From: Pseudomonadota bacterium | Lineage (GTDB): Bacteria; Pseudomonadota; Gammaproteobacteria; Pseudomonadales; Oceanobacteraceae | Length of the DNA: 8,304 bases | Reading direction: 5' to 3' | Assembly: GCA_023399105.1 (NCBI GenBank) | Contig: JAEWQT010000291.1 | Span: 1-8,304, forward strand | In this document: in pieces, positions 1-7,105 of the stretch | How positions within the stretch are numbered: the stretch's first letter is position 1 | Layout: each line of letters opens with the position of its first letter | Notes under the pieces: generated by a model | Told to the model about the DNA's origin: nothing | Database searches by the model: none | The model's input: the letters and a program-made list of their open reading frames with translations, nothing else | Made by a program: the position numbers and the translations under genes

Positions 1-479
1 GACTGGGGCTGGATGTGTCATCGGAAAGTGCGCTGGCCGCCGGTCTGGTGATGGGCATTATGATTATTCCGTTCGTGTCATCACTGTCAGACGATGTGAT
101 CAATGCCGTGCCGCAATCGTTGCGCGATGGCAGCTATGGCCTGGGTGCCACCCGCAGTGAAACGGTGAAAAAAGTGGTCCTGCCGGCGGCGCTGCCGGGC
201 ATTGTCGGCGCCATTATGCTGGCCGTGTCACGCGCCATTGGTGAAACCATGATTGTGGCCATGGCGGCTGGTCTGGCCGCCAACCTCACCGCCAACCCGT
301 TCGACAGCGTCACCACCGTAACGGTACAGATCGTGACCCTGCTGGTGGGCGACCAGGAATTTGATTCACCGAAAACACTGGCAGCCTTTGCGTTGGGCTT
401 AATGCTGTTCCTGACCACGCTGGTGCTGAATTTTGTTGCCCTTAAAGTTGTGAAGAAATACCGGGAGCAATATGACTGA
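1..479 (+). CDS. pstC: Phosphate ABC transporter permease PstC, C-terminal part (5' end outside window)
   Basis: Inner-membrane permease subunit of the high-affinity phosphate importer PstSCAB; it pairs with PstA to form the channel. The reading frame is open from the first bases (codons start at position 3), so the gene begins upstream and only about 158 C-terminal residues are present. The visible part has a binding-protein-dependent permease pattern: hydrophobic helices, then the cytoplasmic EAA-type coupling loop (SLRDGSYGLGATRSETVKKV) that contacts PstB, then the PstC-like stretch LPGIVGAIMLAVSRAIGETM. The last helix is followed by a short basic tail. Its stop overlaps the pstA start by 8 bases (ATGACTGA), indicating translational coupling. 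Identification is strong because pstA, pstB and phoU follow in the standard order. Confidence 0.95.
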   Translation, partial: LGLDVSSESALAAGLVMGIMIIPFVSSLSDDVINAVPQSLRDGSYGLGATRSETVKKVVLPAALPGIVGAIMLAVSRAIGETMIVAMAAGLAANLTANPFDSVTTVTVQIVTLLVGDQEFDSPKTLAAFALGLMLFLTTLVLNFVALKVVKKYREQYD

Positions 480-1749
480 TTCATCCTTAACCACCCGCCA
501 GAAAGTTGAGCGCAGCATGCAGTACCGGCGTGGCCGTGAACTGCGCTTCCGCGCCTATGGCCTGGCGTCGGTGTTATTTGGCTTGTTGTGTTTGCTGATG
601 GTGTTTGGCGACATCCTCAGTAAAGGCCTGACGGCTTTTCAGCAAACCGTATTAAGTACTGAGATTTATCTGGATCAGGATTATCTGGGTATCAGCCGCA
701 AATCCGATGATCAGGAGCTGTTTAATGCCGATTACGAAGGCTTAATCAAAAGCCAGTTCCGTGAGCGTCTGGGCGTGGAAAACCGCGGTGAACGCCGCCA
801 GCTGAACGCTTTGCTCAGTGCCGGTGCCGGCTGGCAGCTGCGCGATGTGATTGCTGATAATCCGGAACTGCTTGGCAGCACCATTACCGTCGCGGTGTTG
901 CTGGATGACGAAGTGGACCAGTGGTTCAAGCATTACCGTCATGCCGGTCAGACCGGCAAGCTGAGTGAACGTCAGCTGCAGTGGTTGCAGCAATGGCAGG
1001 ACGAAGACCGTTTAAGCACCCAGTTTAACCGGCTGTTTTTTACCAACGGTGATTCGCGCGAGCCGGAACTGGCGGGTATCCGCGGCGCCATTACCGGTAC
1101 CTTCCTGACCTTGCTGGTGACCTTGTTGTTGTCCTTTCCGATTGGTGTGGCAGCGGCGATTTATCTGGAAGAATTTGCGCCGAAAAACAAACTGACAGAG
1201 TTTGTGGAAATTAACATCAACAACCTGGCGGCGGTGCCGTCGATTATTTTCGGCCTGCTGGGCTTGTCGATTTTTATCGGTGTGTTCGGGGTTACCCGCT
1301 CCACACCGCTGGTGGGCGGCCTGGTGCTGACCTTAATGACCCTGCCGACCATTATTATTTCCGGTCGTGCGGCGATTAAATCGGTACCGCCGTCCATCCG
1401 TGAAGCGGCCTATGGCCTGGGTGCTTCAAAAATGCAGGTGGTTTTCCACCATGTATTACCGCTGGCACTACCGGGTATGCTGACCGGTACCATTATTGGT
1501 ATGGCCCAGGCGCTGGGTGAAACCGCGCCACTGCTGATGATCGGTATGGTGGCCTTCGTAGTGGATATTCCGGGCTTTATTACCGACCCGTCCACCGTAC
1601 TGCCGGTGCAGATTTTCCTCTGGGCCGACAGCCCCGAGCGGGCGTTTATGGAGCGTACTTCCGGTGCCATTATTGTGCTGCTGGGCTTCCTCATCACCAT
1701 GAATACCCTGGCGGTAATTTTGCGCCGTCGCCTCGAGCGTCGCTGGTAA
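472..1749 (+). CDS. pstA: Phosphate ABC transporter permease PstA, long form
   Basis: Second inner-membrane permease subunit of PstSCAB. At 425 residues it is well over 100 residues longer than E. coli PstA (about 296). The extra length is an N-terminal region: a basic cytoplasmic tail, one hydrophobic helix at about residues 30-50, then a hydrophilic segment at about 52-200 expected to lie in the periplasm. I believe this matches the DUF3333-type extension of many proteobacterial PstA proteins, but recalled family knowledge is the only basis. The transporter core runs from about 203 to 420 with several membrane helices. The EAA loop is at about 308-330 (SIREAAYGLGASKMQVVFHH), followed by LPGMLTGTIIGMAQALGETA. 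The ATG start overlaps the pstC stop by 8 bases. pstB begins 34 bases after the stop. Confidence 0.95.
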   Translation: MTDSSLTTRQKVERSMQYRRGRELRFRAYGLASVLFGLLCLLMVFGDILSKGLTAFQQTVLSTEIYLDQDYLGISRKSDDQELFNADYEGLIKSQFRERLGVENRGERRQLNALLSAGAGWQLRDVIADNPELLGSTITVAVLLDDEVDQWFKHYRHAGQTGKLSERQLQWLQQWQDEDRLSTQFNRLFFTNGDSREPELAGIRGAITGTFLTLLVTLLLSFPIGVAAAIYLEEFAPKNKLTEFVEININNLAAVPSIIFGLLGLSIFIGVFGVTRSTPLVGGLVLTLMTLPTIIISGRAAIKSVPPSIREAAYGLGASKMQVVFHHVLPLALPGMLTGTIIGMAQALGETAPLLMIGMVAFVVDIPGFITDPSTVLPVQIFLWADSPERAFMERTSGAIIVLLGFLITMNTLAVILRRRLERRW

Positions 1750-1827
1750 GCGGCGCCGGGTTTAACGAATTTACGAGCGAACTATGACCATGAATATCAT
1801 CGACAATCATCAAACCCGCGGCGCCGC
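1750..1827 (+). promoter_or_regulatory. Possible GC-rich stem enclosing the pstB start region
   Basis: GCGGCGCCG at 1750-1758, right after the pstA stop, can pair perfectly with CGGCGCCGC at 1819-1827. Two further G-C pairs form beyond a one-base bulge at 1818 (1759-1760 with 1816-1817). The stem would enclose the pstB translation start at 1784 in a loop of about 55 nt, and its right arm is followed at once by five T (1828-1832). This is compatible with translational or attenuation control between pstA and pstB. Each arm is also partly self-complementary, so the pairing could be a by-product of GC-rich sequence. Structure seen; function inferred. Confidence 0.3.
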
Positions 1828-2593
1828 TTTTTGTGATAATCCGAAATTAAAGGCCCGTAATGTCGGCGTTTTTTACGGCGAAAAACAAGCCATTTTTGAT
1901 GTCAGTCTGGATATCGGCGCCAACGAAGTCATTGCCTTAATCGGCCCGTCCGGTTGTGGTAAATCCACCTTCCTGCGCTGCCTGAATCGTATGAACGACA
2001 CCATCGACATCTGTAATGTCACCGGTGAAATTCTGCTCGACGGTGACAATATTTATGACCCGAAAGTGGATGTGGTGCCGCTGCGGGCGCGTGTTGGCAT
2101 GGTGTTTCAGAAACCCAATCCGTTTCCGAAATCCATTTACGACAATATTGCCTACGGTCCGCGCATTCACGGCCTGGCCACCTCACGGGTCGAACTGGAC
2201 GAAATTGTCGAAAAAAGCCTGCAGCGGGCTGGTTTATGGAATGAAGTAAAAGACCGTCTGCATGCTCCGGGCACCGGTTTATCCGGTGGTCAGCAGCAGC
2301 GTCTGTGCATTGCCCGCACCATTGCGGTGGACCCGGAAGTGATCCTGATGGACGAACCCTGTTCGGCCCTCGACCCGATTGCCACTGCCAAAATTGAAGA
2401 GCTGATTGACGAACTGCGCGAGAATTACACCATCGCCATCGTTACTCACTCAATGCAACAAGCGGCACGGGTCTCACAACGTACCGCCTATTTTCACCTG
2501 GGTCAGCTGATTGAGGTGAATCCGACCGATCAGGTTTTCACCACGCCCGATCATGAACTAACAGAAGCCTACATTACCGGCCGGTTCGGTTAA
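1784..2593 (+). CDS. pstB: Phosphate ABC transporter ATP-binding protein PstB
   Basis: Cytoplasmic ATPase that powers phosphate import through PstC/PstA. All ABC ATPase motifs are present in order in 269 residues: Walker [10 protein letters not shown] (54-62), the Q-loop in [12 protein letters not shown] (Q109), the signature LSGGQQQR (166-173), Walker B VILMDEP (186-192), the D-loop SALD (194-197) and the switch histidine in [13 protein letters not shown] (H222). The [13 protein letters not shown] segment is typical of PstB. The first ATG is used here; a second in-frame ATG at 1790 is possible, and no strong Shine-Dalgarno separates the two. About ten residues at the N terminus exceed the E. 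coli protein. The gene lies 34 bases after pstA and 11 before phoU, in the same operon. Confidence 0.97.
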   Translation: MTMNIIDNHQTRGAAFCDNPKLKARNVGVFYGEKQAIFDVSLDIGANEVIALIGPSGCGKSTFLRCLNRMNDTIDICNVTGEILLDGDNIYDPKVDVVPLRARVGMVFQKPNPFPKSIYDNIAYGPRIHGLATSRVELDEIVEKSLQRAGLWNEVKDRLHAPGTGLSGGQQQRLCIARTIAVDPEVILMDEPCSALDPIATAKIEELIDELRENYTIAIVTHSMQQAARVSQRTAYFHLGQLIEVNPTDQVFTTPDHELTEAYITGRFG

Positions 2594-2604
2594 GGGGACG
2601 CAGC

Positions 2605-3318
2605 ATGGAAATGAATTTTAACCAGCATATTTCCGGTCAGTTTAACGCCGACCTGGAAGGTATCCGCAACAGCATGATGGCCATGGGTGGCCTGGTTGAG
2701 CGTCAGGTGGCCAATGCCATTGAAGCCATTACCACCGGCGACAGCCGGGTGGCCGATGACGTTATTCGCCGCGAAGACGAAGTGGATAAACTGGAAGTGG
2801 AAATTGACCAGGAATGCACCCAGATTCTGGTGCGCCGCCAGCCGGCGGCTTCGGATTTGCGCATGGTATTGTCGGTTTCACGGGTGGTGCGTGATCTGGA
2901 GCGTATTGGCGACGAAGCCTGCAAAATCGCCATTCATACCCTGGAAATGGGCGACCAGAAAAATAACCCGCTGTGCCAGCAAGCGATGCGTTACATGGGT
3001 GCCGAAGTCGTAAAAATGATTTCCGGGGCATTGGATGCCTTTACCCGCCACGATATGGACGGCGCGGTGGAGGTGGTGCGTAACGACAAACTGGTCGATC
3101 AGCAGTACGCCTCGGCGTTGCGTGAACTGATTACCTATATGATGGAAGACCCGCGCTCCATCAGTCAGGCCATCAGCATTCTGTGGATTCTGCGCGCCAT
3201 TGAGCGTATTGGTGACCACGCCCGCAATATTTCTGAACAGGTAATTTACCTGGTAAAAGGTACCGACGTGCGCCACAGCAGTCTGACCGAAATTGAAGAG
3301 CAGGCGCAGAAAAAGTAA
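2605..3318 (+). CDS. phoU: Phosphate signalling / transport regulator PhoU
   Basis: Cytoplasmic helical protein that links the Pst transporter to PhoR, keeps the Pho regulon off when phosphate is ample and limits Pst uptake. At 237 residues it has the normal length. Two PhoU repeats are visible as paired three-helix bundles, each with the metal-binding E/DxxxD pattern: DLERIGDEACKIA (E99, D103) and AIERIGDHARNISEQVIYLV (E200, D204). A purine-rich ribosome site (AGGGGA, 2593-2598) sits 6 bases before the ATG and overlaps the end of the pstB stop codon. Another in-frame ATG at 2611 is less well spaced. It is the last gene of the pst operon. Confidence 0.97.
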   Translation: MEMNFNQHISGQFNADLEGIRNSMMAMGGLVERQVANAIEAITTGDSRVADDVIRREDEVDKLEVEIDQECTQILVRRQPAASDLRMVLSVSRVVRDLERIGDEACKIAIHTLEMGDQKNNPLCQQAMRYMGAEVVKMISGALDAFTRHDMDGAVEVVRNDKLVDQQYASALRELITYMMEDPRSISQAISILWILRAIERIGDHARNISEQVIYLVKGTDVRHSSLTEIEEQAQKK

Positions 3319-3344
3319 GTCTTTCTGCTGATGGCATTAACCAC

Positions 3345-3368
3345 CAGGCCCGCCAATGTGCGGGCCTG
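3345..3368 (+). terminator. Hairpin after phoU, probable end of the pst operon
   Basis: A perfect 9-bp stem (CAGGCCCGC / GCGGGCCTG) with a 6-nt loop starts 26 bases after the phoU stop. No T-run follows, so it is not a textbook intrinsic terminator. It may instead stabilise the mRNA 3' end or act as a weak terminator. Confidence 0.5.
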
Positions 3369-3435
3369 ATGCGTTATGGGCAGGCAATTTTGCTAAAGCG
3401 TACTATGGTAGAACTCACGCTTGGAGAGTTTCTTG

Positions 3436-3470
3436 TTAATGTCATAAAAACATCATAAAAATGACATTAA
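3436..3470 (+). promoter_or_regulatory. Upstream inverted Pho half-site element of the porin promoter
   Basis: TTAATGTCAT (3436-3445) is repeated as its exact reverse complement ATGACATTAA (3461-3470) across a 15-base A-rich spacer. Read forward, 3439-3456 matches the 18-base E. coli Pho box consensus at 14 of 18 positions. TGTCAT begins 11 bases before CATCAT, which is the PhoB half-site period. It lies about 20 bases upstream of a stronger Pho box, so it is probably an auxiliary PhoB site; the opposed orientation is unusual. Confidence 0.6.
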
Positions 3471-3489
3471 ACCGAAATACCGACAGGCA

Positions 3490-3507
3490 ATGTCATAAAA
3501 CTGTAAC
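3490..3507 (+). promoter_or_regulatory. Pho box (PhoB binding site) of the porin gene
   Basis: ATGTCATAAAACTGTAAC matches the E. coli consensus CTGTCATAWAWCTGTMAY at 17 of 18 positions; only the first base differs. It consists of two TGTCA/TGTAA half-sites 11 bases apart. It ends exactly 10 bases before a -10-like hexamer, the arrangement in which bound PhoB replaces a -35 element. Confidence 0.9.
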
Positions 3508-3517
3508 TATTCTGCAA

Positions 3518-3523
3518 CACAAT
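3518..3523 (+). promoter_or_regulatory. Probable -10 element of the PhoB-dependent porin promoter
   Basis: CACAAT matches TATAAT at 4 of 6 positions and is 10 bases downstream of the Pho box. No -35 is needed at PhoB-activated promoters. Transcription would start near 3530, giving a leader of about 50 nt that contains a small near-palindrome (3535-3550). Confidence 0.6.
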
Positions 3524-3579
3524 CGTCATGACTCTGCTGCCATGGCGGCACCCGGCAAACTGACTATTGGAAGACAATT

Positions 3580-4584
3580 ATGAAAAAACTCGCTTTAGCA
3601 ATCGCCATTGCAACCACGCCGTTTATCGCAGGCATGGCTCAGGCCGAAGATGGCAAACCGGAGCTGTATGGCCGCGTTAATCTGGGCTTTCAGTATGTGG
3701 ATGAAGCGGATCTTAACGGCAAACTCGATGGCAAAACTGAGCTGCGTTCTAACAGTTCGCGCATCGGCGTAAAAGGCTCACAGGTGATTAACGACGCTGT
3801 TACTGCCATTTATCAGGTAGAACTGCGCATTAACCCGGATTCCAAAGACGGTGGTGATAAAGACCATATGAAGCATCGCAACAGCTTTATTGGTTTTAAA
3901 GGCGAGTTTGGTACGGTGAAATTCGGTACCCACGATACCCCTCTGAAGCTGATTCAAGACAAAATCGACCTGTTCAGCACCCTCGATGGCGATATGAAAG
4001 AAGCCCTGTTCGCTAACAGTGAAAATCGTGGCCAGAACATGCTGATGTACACCTCGCCCAGCCTGAGCGGTTTTACGGTGGATGTTGCCCATATCAGCAC
4101 CGAAGAAACTGATCCTGCCAAGAAAGACGATGACGGTATTTCGGCGGCGGTAAGCTACAAGGCCGACAAGATGTACTTCGGTATCGCTTACGATGACAAT
4201 GTAAAAGGCCAGGAAATCAGTACCTTGCGCGCCTCGGCCCGCGTTAATGTTGCAGCCGTACAGCTGGGTGCTATTTATGAACAGTCGCAAAATAAAGCGA
4301 CCAAATTTGCCACTGGCGATGATAAAGAAGACGGCTGGCTGGTTTCTGCGGCTTATACTATGGCGCCTAAGGTGACCCTGAAAGCCCAGTACGGCCAGTC
4401 GGATATGGTCTATAAAGACGGTGAATCCGTCAGCGTAGGTGCTGATTACCAGTACGCAAAAAATACCCGTCTGATGGTTTTCTCAACTATGAACTCTGGG
4501 ATTGTTAAAGACACAACTCTTGCAACATCCGGCACCAACCAATCCGCCTATTACAACGGCGTTGCGGTTGAATACCGCTTCTGA
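3580..4584 (+). CDS. Outer-membrane porin, phosphate-starvation inducible
   Basis: Beta-barrel porin of the general Gram-negative type, expected to let phosphate or other anions cross the outer membrane. Residues 1-22 form a clear signal peptide (MKK, hydrophobic core, AQA before the cut), so the mature protein begins EDGKPELYGRVNLG and has about 312 residues. Typical porin landmarks follow: ELYGRVNLGFQYV as the first strand, NSSRIGVKG, SFIGFKGEFGTVKFGTHDTP near the constriction loop, NMLMYTSPSLSGF, and a C-terminal strand ending in phenylalanine (VAVEYRF), the usual barrel-assembly signal. GGAAG (3569-3573) is the ribosome site. A strong Pho box upstream and its position between phoU and phoBR make it a functional analogue of PhoE or OprP. 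Ion selectivity cannot be read from the sequence, so no symbol is given. Confidence 0.9.
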   Translation: MKKLALAIAIATTPFIAGMAQAEDGKPELYGRVNLGFQYVDEADLNGKLDGKTELRSNSSRIGVKGSQVINDAVTAIYQVELRINPDSKDGGDKDHMKHRNSFIGFKGEFGTVKFGTHDTPLKLIQDKIDLFSTLDGDMKEALFANSENRGQNMLMYTSPSLSGFTVDVAHISTEETDPAKKDDDGISAAVSYKADKMYFGIAYDDNVKGQEISTLRASARVNVAAVQLGAIYEQSQNKATKFATGDDKEDGWLVSAAYTMAPKVTLKAQYGQSDMVYKDGESVSVGADYQYAKNTRLMVFSTMNSGIVKDTTLATSGTNQSAYYNGVAVEYRF

Positions 4585-4603
4585 TCGGCTGGTGTGATTT
4601 ATC

Positions 4604-4628
4604 AGGGGCGCTGTGGCGCCCCTTTTTT
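4604..4628 (+). terminator. Intrinsic terminator of the porin gene
   Basis: Perfect 8-bp stem AGGGGCGC / GCGCCCCT with a TGTG loop, with the T-tract at 4623-4628 directly after the stem, 19 bases past the porin stop. On the minus strand no T-run follows, so it is a poor terminator for phoR. Confidence 0.93.
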
Positions 4629-4672
4629 ATTGGCCGTTTATTGAGGTTTTGCCACGTTATTGTCGGACGTTA

Positions 4673-4716
4673 TTGGTGGTCGTTGTTGGTGGTCGTTGTT
4701 GGTGGTCGTTGTTGGT
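4673..4716. repeat. Tandem 13-bp repeat in the porin-phoR intergenic region
   Basis: Three perfect head-to-tail copies of TTGGTGGTCGTTG (4673-4685, 4686-4698, 4699-4711), then a partial copy (TTGGT, 4712-4716). It lies beyond the porin terminator and just past the phoR stop, so it would be transcribed mainly as the phoR 3' untranslated region. There each unit contains an AACAACGA sequence. It is not inside any convincing reading frame. Confidence 0.9.
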
Positions 4717-4743
4717 TGTTGGCCCGGAACATTGGTCAGCGGC

Positions 4744-6021
4744 TCAGTTCTGCTCGCTGATCCGGCAACGGTCAGCCGGCAGGGTAAAGCTGAAGGTGCT
4801 GCCCTTGCCCAGAGTCGATTCAATATCCAGCACAGTGTCGTGGTGGTCCAGCGCGTGCTTCACAATGGCCAGCCCCAGCCCCGAGCCGCCCAGAGTCGAT
4901 TCCCGCGAATCATCCACCCGGTAAAAGCGTTCGGTTAAGCGGCTGATATGCTGTGCCGGAATGCCCGGACCATGGTCAGTGATGCTGACTTTTACGCCGT
5001 CCATACCCGCGCGGATAGTCAAGTCAATGTGGCCGTCACCACCGTACTTCACCGCATTGGTCAGCAGGTTGCTCAGCACGGAACTCATTTCTTCCGCATG
5101 GCCGCAGACGTCAACCTGTTGCGGACAGTGCAGACGAATACGGCCTTCACTCAGGGGGTGCAGCTGATCCATAACCGCATGGGCGAGCTGTTGCAGGTCA
5201 AACCAGTCACCACGCTGCTCGCTGTTGGTGCTTTCCAGCCTGGACAGCTGAATAAGATCATTCACCAGTGTCTTCATACGCTTTCCCTGGCTGTCCATCT
5301 GGCGGATGGCTTTGGCCAGCGCTGGCGGCAGCTCCATATCCCCCAGCATTTCCAAATAGCCGTTAATCACCGTCAGCGGCTTGCGCAGCTCATGCGAGAC
5401 ATCGGCAATAAAGTTCTGCCGCATGGTTTCAAGGCGTTTGCGCTCGGTAATGTCTTTGACCAGCATTACTTTCTGGTCATCACCAAAGGGCGTAATCTGC
5501 ACCTGCAGGCTGAACAGCCGGCGGTGATTAATATCAAACTGCAGTGCTGAGCTGTAATCACCGGCTTTGAAATAACGGGTAAAGCGCGGGTTGCGCAGCA
5601 GGTTGGTAACCGGCTGGCCGGTGTCTTCTTTGCGCAGCCCCAGCAGGCGGGCAGCGGCACTGTTAAAGGCGACAATATGGCCGTCGGCGTTCAGGGTAAC
5701 CACCCCGTCATGCAGCGACTCGATGCCTTGTTTGTAGCGCTGAATCTGGCCGGTCAGCAGCTGGATTTTATGTTTCAGGTTTTTTTCACGCAGCAGAATA
5801 CGGTCGGTGCTGTAGCCGATCAGGCCATCTTCCGGTCGCGGCCCCTGGCGCAGACTCCAGCGGTACAGCGCCAGCATGGTGCGGTACATCAGCACAATCA
5901 CAACCAACAGGCCGATCATCAGCCCCAGCAGCGGGTAGCCCAGCGACCAGCCCAGTGTCAACCCCAGGCCGGCAATAACCAGAACGCGTAACAACTCTTT
6001 CTGCCGGGCAATCTGCTGCAC
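4744..6021 (-). CDS. phoR: Phosphate-regulon sensor histidine kinase PhoR
   Basis: Inner-membrane kinase/phosphatase that controls PhoB in response to Pst-PhoU status; 425 residues, as expected. Two hydrophobic helices (about 11-30 and 32-50) with almost no periplasmic loop are typical of PhoR. A PAS domain follows (about 97-190, from GIESLHDGVVTLNADGHIVA), then the dimerisation/phosphoacceptor domain with H210 (FIADVSHELRKPLTVINGY), then the ATPase boxes: N box NLLTNAVKYGG (318-328), G1 DHGPGIP (349-355), F box RFYRVDDSR (365-373) and G2 GSGLGLAIVKHAL (379-391). The start is GTG (6019-6021), supported by AAGGAG (6029-6034) 7 bases upstream, which overlaps the phoB stop; the gap to phoB is 11 bases. 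Odd: residue 214, four after the histidine, is lysine where threonine is usual. Confidence 0.96.
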   Translation of the reverse strand: MQQIARQKELLRVLVIAGLGLTLGWSLGYPLLGLMIGLLVVIVLMYRTMLALYRWSLRQGPRPEDGLIGYSTDRILLREKNLKHKIQLLTGQIQRYKQGIESLHDGVVTLNADGHIVAFNSAAARLLGLRKEDTGQPVTNLLRNPRFTRYFKAGDYSSALQFDINHRRLFSLQVQITPFGDDQKVMLVKDITERKRLETMRQNFIADVSHELRKPLTVINGYLEMLGDMELPPALAKAIRQMDSQGKRMKTLVNDLIQLSRLESTNSEQRGDWFDLQQLAHAVMDQLHPLSEGRIRLHCPQQVDVCGHAEEMSSVLSNLLTNAVKYGGDGHIDLTIRAGMDGVKVSITDHGPGIPAQHISRLTERFYRVDDSRESTLGGSGLGLAIVKHALDHHDTVLDIESTLGKGSTFSFTLPADRCRISEQN

Positions 6022-6032
6022 CTGGCGACTCC

Positions 6033-6737
6033 TTAGTGGCCGTTATGGGTGGGCGGGGAAAAGCGATATCCCGTGCCGCGGACGGTTTGAATCATCTGTT
6101 CCTGGCCTTGTGGCGACAGGGCTTTGCGCAACCGGCGGATGTGCACATCCACCGTGCGTTCATCGACATACACATTGCCACCCCAGACCCGGTCGAGCAG
6201 CTGCCCCCGGGAAAAAACCCGGTCGGGGTGCAGCATAAAGAACTCCAGCAGGCGGAACTCCAGCGGCCCCAGCGTCACGGGTTCGCCAGCAATGCTGGCT
6301 TTCTGGGCCTTGCGGTCAAGGCTCAGCTGGTCGGCCACCACCGGCTGGTCATCCACCAGGCTGCCGCTGCGGCGCAGTAAGGCCCGTACCCTGGCCACCA
6401 GTTCGCGTGGCGAAAAGGGTTTCACCACATAATCATCGGCCCCGGTGTCCAGGCCATTGATGCGGTCATCTTCATCGCTGCGGGCGGTGAGCATAATCAG
6501 CGGAATATCTGCCGTTAATTCATCGCGCTTCAGCCGCCGCGCTAGTTCAATGCCTGACACCATTGGCATCATCCAGTCCAGCAGCACCAGATCGGGCCGG
6601 TCATTCACAATCATCTGGTGGGCCAGATGCCCGTTAGCCGCCAGCCGGACTTTAAAGCCGGCCATTTCCAGGCAGGTGCGGATCATGTCGCAGATGGCCG
6701 GTTCATCGTCTACCACCAGAATGTAACCACCACTCAT
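6033..6737 (-). CDS. phoB: Phosphate-regulon response regulator PhoB
   Basis: OmpR/PhoB-family transcription factor that binds Pho boxes when phosphorylated. With the start chosen here it has 234 residues (E. coli 229). Receiver domain: acidic pair D10/D11 (ILVVDDEP), phosphoacceptor D54 (LVLLDWMMP), T84 (LIMLTAR) and K106 (VVKPFSP), each one position beyond the E. coli residue. The C-terminal winged helix spans about 135-230, with recognition-helix sequence VDERTVDVHIRRLRKAL and ending VRGTGYRF. The frame stays open upstream to an ATG at 6830, but the family normally begins immediately before the ILVVDDE strand and the Pho box lies inside the extended frame, so the ATG at 6735-6737 is preferred. 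Its ribosome site is weak (a G-run 5 bases upstream). First gene of phoB-phoR. Confidence 0.95.
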   Translation of the reverse strand: MSGGYILVVDDEPAICDMIRTCLEMAGFKVRLAANGHLAHQMIVNDRPDLVLLDWMMPMVSGIELARRLKRDELTADIPLIMLTARSDEDDRINGLDTGADDYVVKPFSPRELVARVRALLRRSGSLVDDQPVVADQLSLDRKAQKASIAGEPVTLGPLEFRLLEFFMLHPDRVFSRGQLLDRVWGGNVYVDERTVDVHIRRLRKALSPQGQEQMIQTVRGTGYRFSPPTHNGH

Positions 6738-6777
6738 CGCGGCCCCCGATTTTAAGGTAAAAAACACGGCCGGTATT

Positions 6778-6795
6778 GTGACAGTTTTATGAATC
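6778..6795 (-). promoter_or_regulatory. Pho box upstream of phoB (autoregulation)
   Basis: The minus strand reads GATTCATAAAACTGTCAC, which matches the Pho box consensus CTGTCATAWAWCTGTMAY at 15 of 18 positions; the second half-site is perfect and only the first three bases differ. It lies 40 bases before the chosen phoB start. No good -10 is seen at the usual 10-base distance; the best T/A hexamer (TAAAAT, 6749-6754) is further away, so the exact promoter is unclear. Confidence 0.78.
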
Positions 6796-6866
6796 GCCGT
6801 GCAGCCCGGTTGCTGACGGATTTTATTCATAATGTGAAGATTTTCAGCGGCTTACCGAAAAAGCAG

Positions 6867-6895
6867 TTGACGGAACCGGGGGCGCTCATTAATAT
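6867..6895 (+). promoter_or_regulatory. Sigma-70 promoter of the tRNA-Thr gene
   Basis: -35 TTGACG (6867-6872, 5 of 6) and -10 TAATAT (6890-6895, 4 of 6) are separated by 17 bases. Transcription would start near 6902, about 6 nt before the mature tRNA. The G/C-rich bases after the -10 resemble the discriminator of stringently controlled stable-RNA promoters (inference). Confidence 0.75.
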
Positions 6896-6907
6896 CCGTG
6901 CCCACTT

Positions 6908-6983
<76 letters not shown>

Positions 6984-6988
6984 CACAA

Positions 6989-7015
6989 AAAAGCCCGTCC
7001 TTGTGACGGGCTTTT
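6989..7015 (+). terminator. Intrinsic terminator of tRNA-Thr
   Basis: AAAAGCCCGTC (6989-6999) pairs perfectly with GACGGGCTTTT (7005-7015) around a CTTGT loop, and further T-rich sequence follows. It starts 6 bases after the CCA end. Confidence 0.95.
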
Positions 7016-7105
7016 GCTTTTCCGGGGTTCAGTGACTCAGAGCTTCTGTGGATTGGAAACTCTTCTTCCGGCTGCAATAATCCGCGCCTTGATAAGGGGA
7101 TAACC

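Noticed and set aside
4948..5550. 200-codon plus-strand frame inside phoR
   Set aside because: Antisense shadow of a clearly identified kinase gene; no ribosome site or recognisable domain. The 170-codon minus frame in the porin (3778-4290) was rejected for the same reason.
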